This document shows, piece after piece, positions 13,201 through 24,000 of a stretch of DNA of 64,000 bases. The DNA lies in the NCBI GenBank assembly GCA_026545765.1, contig CM048843.1, positions 19,527,646 through 19,591,645 on the forward strand. The letters run 5' to 3'. The position numbers and the translations under genes are program-made. The DNA comes from Plantago major (taxonomy: Eukaryota > Streptophyta > Magnoliopsida > Lamiales > Plantaginaceae). A model generated the notes under the pieces. The model searched no databases. It saw only the letters and a list, made by a program, of their open reading frames with translations, and was not told where the DNA came from. The number at the start of each line of letters is the position of its first letter. Positions within the stretch are counted from its first letter, which is position 1.

Positions 13201-16200
13201 ACATCCATGCCGGGTGGGATCACTGCCCATGGTCGTCATTTTGGTAATGATATAGGTATTAGGCATGATCCAAATAAATCAGTTATAAGGAGTTGTTCCG
13301 TTCGAAGGAGCCTGCCTGACAGGACACCTGCTACATGTGATGAAAGATTTGAATTCAAGAATGATGATGTAGGTATTAGACATTGTCCGCAGAAATCAAT
13401 TTTAAGGAATTGTTCTGCTCTAAAGAGCCTGTCTGAAAAGACACCAGCTCCAGGTGATGAAATATTTGAATTAAAAACCGGTGATTTTAGAGTTAAAAAA
13501 AAGTCTGTTAGCTTCGAAAAGAGTGTAGAAGATATTGAAGGCTCCTCTTGTAGAAGAGAACTGCAAATCAACCGTTTACCACCATCTCAAGTCTCTCGAA
13601 GAAATCAATTCAATGTGCATGAAAGATCAAAAGTTCCAATGGAGGGCAAAGCAGGGCCATACTTAGATGTGGTATTTGATTCCCCTATACAGGTTCAGAA
13701 ATGTCATTCAGGTCAGCAATATCTCAATCAAGGTTGGTCTCCAATCACAGAAAAACCAAACACTATGACTAGGTTTGAGGACGACGATGTTGATGATGCA
13801 AACTTGTTTCAGAATTACTCTGAATTTGGTGAAGATGCTTCAGATGGTTATGCTAATTGGGGAGAAGATGGTATCATGGACAACAATTTTGATCCGACGG
13901 AGAGTTGGTGGCAGCAAGATGGCTCCTCTCCTGACCTTTTCCTTTATCCCAAGAGGTGCAGTTACCGCAAGAGAAAAACGGATGTATCTTGCTGTGGTGA
14001 TTTTGGGGATTCTTTCTCTCCGTATCCTTCCAAAAGACCAAGGGAAATAGATCGGTCACCCTCCCGTGGTGAAGAGTGTTCAAAGGATTATTTAATTCCA
14101 ACATTGCACGAGTCAGCATCAATGGAATATGGGTGTGAAAAACGCAATGGTAGGTATATAATGCCCAATAAAAAGAACGGTCCTGTAAGAAGCTATTCTG
14201 CTCCACCACTTTACCGAGGCAAAAAGAAATTTTCTTGTTCGAGTGATTCTTCCTCCTTTTTTTCTGCAAAAGCCAATATGCAAACAATGAGTGAGACCTC
14301 CCCTTGCACAGGTGCAACCTTTTCTTTTTAATAAAACATGGCTCTGGAAAATGCATGATGTAATTATTAAACCAATTTTTACAGAAGGTGTGAAGCATAC
14401 ACAAATTCTAGCAGAAACTAGGAGCTTGAAGTCACAGAAATCAATTGATCAAGATCAACCATCTCCAGTGGAAAGATCAGTTACCACTTCCATATTTGCT
14501 GAAAGGTATAAGATCTTTCTTCATTGTTTTAAATATAGATTACATGAATATTTTTGCTGTATGTGATTGTTATTTGCTTCCAGGCCGAGTGCAGGATGGA
14601 CACCTGAGGTTATCAAGATCCAGAATAAATCATCACAAAAGCGTCAATTGATTGACGAGTCTGCAGAATGTAAGTTATTTTGTCCATATAAAAGCTAATA
14701 ACCTCTCAATGTTTGTGTTCTCTTGGTCCATTTTAAACTGATTTTTTGAACTTGGCTGGATCCTGGTTCACATGATTTTGTTGTTGCAAGACCACTTGTG
14801 CTTTTAATTTGACAAATTTGCTATGCCTGTAACAATTAGAGTATGTGAACTGGAACAAAATAACCCTGCCAACGTTCATTTAAGCTCCTGTTCATCCAGG
14901 TTTGGACTTAAAGGAAATCCAGGATCCCTTTGACCCTGGTGTGAAATGGCGGAATGATTGTTCACCAGCTGCAGTTAAGTTTCATTTGATAGCGAAACAT
15001 GAATTATTGACACTACTTGTGAGCTACCGTTTCTATGATTTTTCACCGATGTTAACTTTATCATACTACAGGGCCCAGATCGAAACACGTCATTTAATAA
15101 CAAAGTTCAGGATGACATCCTTGACATCTCATCTAACCTCCTATGCGTTTCCGGTGATGCCTTGGTTCCTAAATCTATTGAGAAGACCTCTCTTGATCAT
15201 GCTAAAGTGCTCAGTCAGGTTGATAAGAAATTCATCGCAGTTGTGGCTGGAACAACTCTTGCTGTAATTGATCAGGTTATGGACCAAATTCCATTTCAGA
15301 CATCTTTTTTTTCGAGAAGTACTCTCCATTGCCCATGTCCTTCAATATCTGAATTGTGCCGTTCAAATTAGCATGTTTTTGCTATCACCCTTCAAATTGA
15401 ATGATGTTATACTCCATTAAATCCTCAAATATGAAACTGAATTGCTTCAAAAAATTAGCCGAATTATTAACTATTTTGTCGGTTGTTAACAGCATGCTGC
15501 TGATGAAAGGATTAGGCTAGAGGAGTTGCGTCACAAGGTATATAGACCTTATTTGAGGTGGTAATGTGCTTTCTGCATTGCGGTTTTCTCATTTAGAAAA
15601 ATATTATTAGGTGTTATCTGGAGAAATGAAGACAATCACCTATCTAGATGATGAGAGAGAATTGGTATGTCTGAGTTAAGTGGAATCATTCATATGTTTT
15701 TTTTTCCCCCTTCAAAACGTGTCCTTTCCCAGATTGGTGGAACAGGTATAAATGTTTTGCACACTGTATACAGGTTCTCCCGGAAGTTGGTTATCAGTTA
15801 CTGCAAAATTATGCTGATCAAATTCGTGCTTGGGGTTGGATCTGCAATATTCATTCTCATCACACAACTTCCTTTGCAAAGTAACTCTTTACTCCTGTTC
15901 ACATGATCTTCCTGTTTGTAACTTGTGCACTACTGGTAACAATTATATTTCCATTCAGTACCCAAGAAGTTATAGGAAGGGAGCTCCACTGTTCAAGTGT
16001 GCAACCTATTGTTTTTTAGCTCTCCAGGCGCAGATTAAGCTCACTTTGTTTTCTCTTACTTTTATGCAGAAATATAGATTTTCTACACAGGCATCCTTCT
16101 GTTGTTAAACTCCTTGCGGTAAGGTCTAATTTCTATTAGTTCTTCAGTATGCTTGATGTCATGCAATCTTTATGGGTTCACTTTCTTAACTTTAGAGCTC

Positions 16201-17311
16201 GTTGCAATTACTTTTGTATTTCGACCTTGACTCTTCATAACTTACAATTTATTGCTATCCGTTTTGGTGTAAGCAAATGTTTACTAGTAACTATGAAGGC
16301 AATTGGGTGCTCTTGGGGATCTTTAAGAACATAAGTTCTAACCGAAATGTTTTCATCATTTTGAATTTAAAAAAAAAAATAAAAGGGAAGAAAAGAAAGA
16401 AAGAAAAAAGAAATAAAATTCTACTGAAAACATCTTGCATAATATTTCAGGTGCCTTGCATTTTGGGTGTTAATTTGACTGATAACGACCTTTTAGAATT
16501 CCTACAACAGGTACAACTCTCGCTGAATATTTCTCTTTGATATAAACTTCAGCTATTGAAAATTTTCTACAGTTATCACATGTCTCTTTATCATTGATCC
16601 ACATTCAACATTCTTCAGCTCGCTGATACAGATGGATCGTCAACTGTACCACCATCAGTTTATTACATCCTCAACAGCAAAGCATGCAGGGGTATGTGTT
16701 TTTTTTTTAACTATTCAAGTTGTTGGAAACAATGCGAGTTATTGAAAGCCATGTTACTAATTGATTGATATGCATAATGTAGGTGCAATCATGTTTGGAG
16801 ACACATTACTGCCTTCAGAATGTTCTCTCATTGTCGACGAGCTGAAACGGACATCATTATGTTTCCAGGTGCGCAAAATGGCAACAAAGAAATTCAGGCT
16901 GTTCGAACTGTGGTTGTTTATGGATGACACATGATTTTATTACTGGGAAGATTATAAAATAATAAGCGTGGTTTACGGAGAAAAGTCGAATCATGCATGT
17001 GTGAGTTACAAAACAAAAAATAAAAAATAAGTAAAGAAGCAAACAAGAAAACCAGTCTAAGCATGGGATTAGAGATCCTTTCTGTGAAAGGCAATTTGTG
17101 TTCTTTTTTACTGTTCATGCATGTTCATGGTTCTTTTTTCTTTGCCTCGTAGTGTGCTCATGGACGTCCAACAATGGTTCCTCTTGTCAACTTAGATGTC
17201 TTGCAGAATAAGGTTGCCAAGCTCGCTCCAAGTAAGTCGTGGCATGGCTTACGGCAACATAAGCTTACATTAGAGCGCAGCACATCTCGTCTAAACTCTG
17301 CGCGCTGTTAG
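7268..17311 (+). CDS. MLH3: DNA mismatch repair protein MLH3 (MutL homologue 3), 24 exons
   Basis: MLH3 pairs with MLH1 to form MutL-gamma, the nuclease for meiotic crossovers and a mismatch-repair partner. Exons: 7268-7393, 7819-7870, 8210-8257, 8913-9067, 9163-9220, 10181-10238, 10349-10441, 10515-10680, 10771-10786, 10888-11111, 11272-11341, 12401-14311, 14385-14505, 14584-14669, 14900-14973, 15072-15275, 15493-15537, 15611-15664, 15774-15880, 16070-16118, 16451-16510, 16619-16691, 16783-16868, 17153-17311. They sum to 4095 nt, 1364 residues, with no stop. The GHKL ATPase has EELVFNSLDA (30-38) and DNGSG (58-62), then VRDIFYNQPVRRK and TVEFK. Motif III reads HSHGEAL (94-100) where the family has GFRGEAL. 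Exon 12 is a disordered linker with tandem duplications. The endonuclease motif DQHAADERIRLE (1153-1164) is intact, as is the C-terminal CAHGRP (1313-1318). It is longer than the roughly 1170-residue Arabidopsis protein because of the linker. Confidence 0.93.
9545..9778. mobile_element. Palindromic MITE in MLH3 intron 5
   Basis: The 234 bp insert has near-perfect inverted arms of more than 50 bp, starting GGCTTCATTTGGTTTGAGGG and ending in the exact inverse. It is flanked by TA on both sides (9543-9544 and 9779-9780), which fits a Tc1/mariner (Stowaway-type) or similar MITE. It is non-coding. It lies in the intron between exons ending at 9220 and starting at 10181. Confidence 0.8.
11419..11674. 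mobile_element. Foldback MITE (Mutator-type target duplication) in MLH3 intron 11
   Basis: The 256 bp element consists almost wholly of two inverted arms of about 115 bp. The outer part carries GCAGATTTGGTC and its inverse, the inner part AGAAGTTGGCAAA and its inverse. It is flanked by a perfect 10 bp direct repeat GGAAGTATAC (11409-11418 and 11675-11684). A 9-10 bp duplication points to the Mutator superfamily. No coding capacity is seen. Confidence 0.85.
12454..12834 (+). repeat. Coding tandem duplication, 189 bp unit, in MLH3 exon 12
   Basis: Two adjacent copies (12454-12642 and 12643-12834) encode about 63 residues each, starting QTSPGL and ending NGSLA. They differ by a few substitutions and one extra codon (LNT versus LNNT). 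The frame is kept. Confidence 0.9.
12868..13488 (+). repeat. Two further in-frame duplications in MLH3 exon 12
   Basis: Copies starting at 12868 and 13081 (213 bp apart) share SPSSVFSP, SGKQ, LP.ILPK.E and TSM motifs. Copies starting at 13255 and 13372 (117 bp apart) share GIRH.P.KS and CS...SL...TPA motifs. They are more diverged than the 189 bp pair upstream, so are probably older. Confidence 0.8.
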
Positions 17312-19744
17312 TCTGGAGGTCCACTGTCTCAACTGCAGAAAAATTGCAGCCCAGAGATCTAGTTTTATTCAAATGAGCATGTGAAATATGATGGTTTTAT
17401 AGATGCATATCTTGTATAGTTTGTTCAATTGTATGAGCTTCTTAATGTAGCAAGTCTTAAACCACATACGCCGTGTTCAGGACTGCAGACGTAGAAATCT
17501 GGTTTGTGTCGAAATGAGCCTGTAAATACAACTTAGTACTGGGTCTGGGAGTGTATAGGTCCATATCTTTGTATACTTTGATCAACTTACGAAGCTTCCT
17601 ACTCGGCTCCTATAAATCATCTTATGGATCTTGTGTTGTCTGCATTTGCATCACTAGATTGTGCCCTTGAACTGAGTACCTGCTTCACATCATCTTATAT
17701 ACCGTGCCAGTAAGCCTAGCCAGTGTCTCGCACGGGTTGGATTACGGAGAATTTTTTATATGAATGATATATTTTATTTTTGATATGATAATATATGAAG
17801 AATACAACAAAAATACCGGTGAAAATTGTTTTTAAAGTGGTTTTTCCTTATATAATTAATAAATAAGGATATTGTATGGCTATATGACTTTAAATAATTC
17901 ATAGTATTATTTTCTAAACATTAATAAAAAGCACTCACAACACTTTACCGGTGAGTAATCAGTAATGTGCATTTAGATTTGTTGGAAATTTTAGTGAAAC
18001 AAATCAGTTTTCAAGTTGTCATATGGGTCGAATCACGTTAGAAACAAGCTTTCCTGCATGTGTAATGGATGTCACTAAAAATGTTATAACTAAATTCACA
18101 TAGAGGTGAAAGGGTGATTTAATTTATGCACGTAGTGTAATGATCGATGCACATGCATGGATTAAGGCTTCAAAACACATGGATGTTTCCTCCATTGTAC
18201 TAATATTCTAGTTGAAATAGCAATGATATCGACCGATAAATCGTGAAAATGAAATCAGAAGAATTCGATATATTTAACAAGAATACAAGGTGCTCGCCAC
18301 GATTGGAGACTTGTCGCCACAAGGGAACTCTCTGGAATCCAGAGAGAATGCTTGATGCAGCGAGCTCCGAGCTCTCCGTGACGAGACCTAAAGGGAGCCA
18401 CTCAGCCACCTTACTTTCCTGCAAACTTTTTGAAAAATCTTTCATGAATGGTCACTTCTTTTTAAGTGTAATTGTTATCCATTATATATTAGTTTAGTAA
18501 GTTAAAGGTTAGCACGGGGCGATAAAATTGTATTCCTTTGCCCCGCTAATGTACATCTTATATAACAATTTTATTTAAGTTGCTTCTCCCTCCTCTCACA
18601 TCTTTCAATTTTATGGCTAGTGGACCAACACAACATTGTCTAAAAGAACAAAAAACTTTTATCAACTCAAATATTAAAAAAAAAAAACTATATGAACCTA
18701 TAATTCTTTACAAAAACTTGTGAAAGTCCAAGTTTTTGTGAGTCCTGCAATATTGTATACTAATTGTGCGGCTTTGTGTGTAAATTGTTAATTTTTGTCT
18801 ATTTGTAAATTGTACATTGTTGTATACTAATTGTGCGGCTGAATCTTTTTGTGTAGTACTTTCCGGACTCTCACGAGAGTTTCTCATAATTCTTTAACTA
18901 TATATAGCAAACATAGATTTTTCAAACTCAACTATAAGTCAAGTAATATTCACCTTTAGACCTCACTATAACTCACTGCCTTTAACTTCAATCCAAACAG
19001 TCTGTACAACTTCTCCTAAATAGGAAAATATGGGATACAATGCCTACAATCCATTTTAAATACCAAGGTTGTCAATCGCAAATCGCGACGCGTCGCGCTA
19101 GGCCCAAAAAACCGAGATCGCGGATCGCGGTCGCGGTCGGGGGCGGGATAGCGAAGGAAAAAAAAAAACGCAAAATTTATAGAAAAACTTCTAGGATGAT
19201 TTTTTTCTTCTTTTCTTCTTCTTTCTCTCTGTTTTTCGATTCTGTTATGCTTACGTCAGATTCGCCTACATGCTTTTTCTTTCTCCTAAGTGGGGGGTAA
19301 AGTTTCAATTTTACCCCCACTAAAAACGTCCTAAGGCGAATTAAAGACGCCCTAAGGCGAATTAAAGCATCGCGATCATCGCCGGACGCGATCTCGGATC
19401 AGGGTTGTCATGCGTGACAAGATTATACCTATACCGCTACAAGATGTCAGAGCCGCTTTTTCCCAGGTGCGATCATAATTCACAACACTGTTAAATACTA
19501 CACTTTTTTACAAAAATCATCCCTGGTGTAGGACTTGAAAGCAGTTTAGGTGGATATTCTTCAAAAATCAACTCGGCCCATCCATGTTCTATTTCAGTTC
19601 ACGGTGGAGGTTCTTTTCACCCTTCACAGTACTATTTCGCTTTTCGTCACCAAGCAACATTTAACCTTGCAAAGTGGTCCACAAGATTCCACGTGTCCCA
19701 TGCTCTACTCAAGGTGCATCATTTCGGCTATTGGATGTCGTGCC
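17312..19744. other. Intergenic DNA between MLH3 and KAE1, left part
   Basis: The first 300 bp are MLH3 3' UTR and flank; they contain two diverged copies of a roughly 130 bp segment (about 17330-17450 and 17465-17600). Beyond that the DNA is AT-rich. A GC-rich patch at 19080-19150, full of CGCGA motifs, and a similar patch at 19370-19400 may be ends of an unclassified element. No gene is supported. Confidence 0.4.
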
Positions 19745-20647
19745 CAGGGGCGAACGCAGAAATTTATATGAGAGGTAGCACAATATCATTTGTGAAATAA
19801 TATTGAATGTTTATTAATAAAAAAAATTTATTCAATAAAAATTATTTATAAGAAGTATATTTTTGAAAATTATAAAGCTTTTATTGTAGTGTTCCTTTTT
19901 GCTAATTATGTAATACTGCATCTCTTTTAATTTTATTGTTCTTTTTCCTTTTGTCAATTGTACATTTTTACGTAAATAAGTTTCACACTTTTTTTTTACT
20001 TTTAAATAGTTCATTTTACCATAAGCTTATCATAATTAATACATAAGTTATTATTAACATTATTATATTAAAAGTCCGATAATTATAATAAATAATTTCT
20101 ATTTAGTTTTCAATATAATTTAAAATTAATTTGTGGTGAAAGGAATATATAACAAGCAATTAACATAACAAAATGAGAACTTAGTAACGGACATAGTAGC
20201 ATCTTACACACAAAATTAAAAGAGAAGGAAGGAAAAAAAAATGAAAGGATTCTAAAAAATAAAGCAAAAAATGAAAAGGAAAACAAGAAAATTTGGGAGT
20301 AAAGAGAAAAATAAGAAATAGTGTAGTTGATTTAAGGAGAAAAGTGAAAAGGATTCCTACAAATTAAAAAATAAAATCAAAAGAGAAGAGAACACATGAA
20401 ATAGGAAAGGAGAAAAAGAAAAAAAATGTTTGTGATAGGAATCGAACCCTTACCAACAAAAAAGGAGAGGACTTTTGCTCAACACAATCACCACTAGGCC
20501 ACAACTAGTAACTATATCTTTTATTGTGTAAAACATTATTTGTTAAGTTTATTCAAATACATTTGCATAGGGTTATAATAGTACTTTCACTTGAAAAATC
20601 GAGGGGTAGCACGTGCTACCTCGTGCTCCCCCCTAAATTCACCCGAC
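19745..20647. mobile_element. Probable non-autonomous TE (hAT-like), about 0.9 kb
   Basis: The left end CAGGGGCGAACGCAG and the inverse of the right end (GTCGGGTGAATTTAG) are loosely similar. The direct repeat TCGTGCC flanks it (19738-19744 and 20648-20654), one base short of an exact 8 bp duplication. The interior is AT-rich, with tRNA-like boxes on the minus strand. No transposase is seen. Superfamily assignment is tentative. Confidence 0.5.
20439..20501 (-). other. tRNA-like pol III A and B boxes (SINE head or tRNA relic)
   Basis: On the minus strand TGGCCTAGTGGT (20490-20501) matches the tRNA A box and GGTTCGATTCC (20439-20449) matches the B box, with about 40 bp between them. This is the arrangement of a tRNA gene or tRNA-derived SINE head. 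No acceptor stem or cloverleaf is evident, so it is not called as a tRNA gene. Confidence 0.5.
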
Positions 20648-21015
20648 TCGTGCCATGACACCATCTCGGGTGCATCATTCATGTTGCTTCATTACCAGCA
20701 TGAGGCTTGAATGCTCTTCCACTTATAGTGGCAACCCAAGGCATTATTTAGAACCAGATATACGTACTTCAAAATGCAACCAGCAACTTCGTCATATATT
20801 GCACCAATTTGTCTTGCTTAATAATGTACATATACAACAATTGATTTATAAGGGGGTAGTAATCTCATAATCTGTAGCTTTAACAATTAGAGGGAGGTTT
20901 TTTCCCTCTCTCCATAAAACAGGGGCTAATGAGTAATTACGAACAAATTTTACTAGTAGTATACAACAATCAGCATGAGAAATACGAACCTTTCCTGCTC
21001 TACCTAGATTTCCAT
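20648..21015. other. 3' flank of KAE1, no gene seen
   Basis: This probably holds the KAE1 3' UTR on the minus strand. AATAA-like motifs occur in the AT-rich stretch at 20810-20960, but none is decisive. Confidence 0.4.
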
Positions 21016-24000
21016 TCAACAACCATTCACTTCCGAAGATTCATTGCCTCTCCAGATTGCCAATACTTCATCAGTTCTGAAACGCTGTGTAAATGTTGAT
21101 TCTTCTAGTGCAGTGGTTGTTCCATGAGCATATGCAAGCAAACCTGTATAAGCAATCATTGCACCGTTGTCAATACAATAACGATCATCTGTCGCAAATA
21201 ACTTCCCACCCCTCTCAGAACACATAATTCGCATCATTTCCTGTAACCGCTCATTACATCCTACTCCACCAACAATTAGCACATCCTTCTTGTCACAGTG
21301 AGCCATTGCTCGTTCTGTGATCTCCACAAGCATTGCAAACAAAGTCTCCTGAGATGATATGCACATAGACAAAAATATTTTAGGTCTTGTTTTTAGTAAA
21401 AGAAAACAGTCTATAGATTGACATGGACATTTGAGGAACAGATTGAGTAATACACAAACCAAATAGTTGCAAAACTCACCTGCAGTGAATAACACAAGTC
21501 TGCTGGGCTGCATTCATTATTTTTAAGTTTGTCTTCAGCAGTGGTTTCAATATAGCTCAAGATCCCACTAAAAGAAACATCCATTCCTTTCACAACGTAT
21601 GGAATGTCTATAAACTTTTCTCCTTTCTTTGCTAGCTGGAAAGAGATCAAATTGATGAGTGAATTATTTATATTGTATCACCTTCATTTGATATATCGAG
21701 AAAAGACACACTGGCAGACTTAATACCAATACAACAAGTAGAGATGTGAAACTCTCTTGTAACTGTTTCCATGTCTGGCAGATGGTAGGGATTCTATACT
21801 GTGTAAAATTTCAATGTATATAGCAAAAGAGTTCCCAAATTCTATACTGTGTAAAATTTCAATGTATATAGCAAAAGAGTTCCCAAATTAATGTAAAAAA
21901 AACTCACAAAAGTACTTCAGCCAAATTTGAAAATTTAAGGTATATACGATCAAGTACAAAATATGAGAAGCGGATGTGAGACCATAAAGATAAAGAACTT
22001 CGACAGCAACTTCAAAAGCTAATTCCTCATTGTCGCTAACGCAATGTATTTTCTCCATGATTTTTCATTTTTCATTCTGTCATTATTCACATTTTCTCTC
22101 AATATAACTGCATTCTTTATATTCTTATTTTTACTTTACTTCTTTTAATCAGAAAAAAAAACGCACCCTCCTTCGCCATCTTTTCGATAACGCAACCTCC
22201 TTTACTATCTTCCCCTAACTTTCAGAACAAAAAGAAATCATCTCTGAGAAGAAATGGAGTGCCAGGTAACTTGGGATCATTAAGAGCTTTATCTGAGAAA
22301 CACCTTGTGGTTGAATAAGAGCTTTATCTGAGAAACACCATATGGTTGAATAATAACAGATTGAACTTATGGTGAATTCGGATGTCGAGCCATCACACAT
22401 TTATCTTGCAGGATTAGAACTTCAAGACTGCTTACTTGTTTAATTTTTACTGTTTTAGATATATGGGATTTTTTTTAAATGTTCTTTATAAATTTCAGGT
22501 TTTTCGGACTGGCTCCGAAAAATCCGATCCGATTTCAGATTGATCCGAGTCAAATCTGATATTCAGATCGGATTTCGGATTGAGCATATCCAATCCAAAT
22601 TTTGGATCATATCGGAGATCCGATGCACACCCCTAAACATGGGAATGATCAGCTACAATGAAAAATATTTTTGCAAAAGGTTCAAACAGATTTTAAAAAA
22701 TCGGAGGGAGTAGTTGGAAAGAATATTAAACAGAAAATCGTATGACAAGTACATAAACAAATAGATTGTGTGACAGATAACTATAATAAGAGTTTTTAAT
22801 TCTGTTAAATTAAATTAGGATGAGTACCGATGTTCTTTAAGGGCCAATGAATTAGAGTCCGTTAGTTTGAACATCCCTCCCAATCTCTCATCTTACTCTC
22901 TTCCAATAATATTATCAAATTCTCAGTCACTATCTAAGTTATGTTTTATATAATCTTAGCAATAATTTTCATTTTACTTGAAGACTCTTTCTATTAATAG
23001 TTTTTTTAATAAAATTACATCACAACAGTTATTTTCATCTTTCCTAGTGTAGTCAATCCGGCCAGGATAGAGCACGATCCCGCTACCTGTCCTCAATTGT
23101 TGAACACTGGTTTATTGGTTCATTCTATGTCCTCAAATTATGTCTATGGAGACTGTTTACTGTTTAGTGTTAAAGTGAACTCCCTAGAAACAATATTCCA
23201 ACATTCTCATAAACTCGTCCCAGATCAAATGTCACATATTCCATTTTATATGTTCCACCATTTATATGGTCCAATACGAATGTCACTTTTTCAGTTTTGG
23301 CAAATTACACACCCATATCCACTAACAAATTTGGGGCCATATACTACAATTCAACTTTATCCCCCCTACTTTTACTTTACATATTAATCTCTGTGCCATA
23401 AACAAAATTCCATTTAATCTAGGACAGAGCGAGTCTACTTTATCATGGTCTCCCATCGAAAAATTTAAAACGGATAGATAACATCTAGTAGCTTTCAGAG
23501 GTAATGCGTGAACAAAGGAAATCAAAGGTATAAACTCACAAAATCCCAAAAATAATATGAAAGGTTCAACTATTTCTTTGACGTTATAATATAAACCAAC
23601 GAATAATTCACATTTGATCACCTTTATTATTTGTCACTTGGGCAAATGAATTTCCGAAGTAGTCACATGTGATCTCCTTTATTTTTATTTTTTTGAAACA
23701 ACAAAATATATTAATAGATCGGAAAAAAGTTTACAAGAGTATAAGGTATGCTCCGAGGGTACATCGCCCAAACCAATTACACATCCAAATCATATGCATA
23801 TCAAGTCTAAACCTTATCACAAAGCTAACTAGCCATGTGATCTCCTTTATTAGGTTTTAGGCGGCAGAACAAAATATTTAGTCTCGACAGTTTTTTTTTT
23901 TTTAATTAAAGATGGAGTCGAGCTCCTTTTATTGAACCATAAACCAAACAGGTGTAAAAGCCACCTTAGTACATAGGAGGAATTCATGACAATCCAACAT

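Noticed and set aside
13874-14404. 176-codon minus-strand ORF opposite MLH3 exon 12
   Set aside because: It is a shadow of the real plus-strand exon; no domain and no splice or promoter support. The same holds for the minus-strand ORF at 13236-13571.
17225-17232. Splice donor AAGTAAGT in the last MLH3 exon
   Set aside because: Reading through gives SKSWHGLRQHKLTLER and an in-frame stop that fit the family C-terminus, so no intron is needed.
20439-20501. Functional tRNA gene
   Set aside because: A and B boxes match, but no acceptor stem or full cloverleaf could be formed, so it is kept only as a tRNA-like element.
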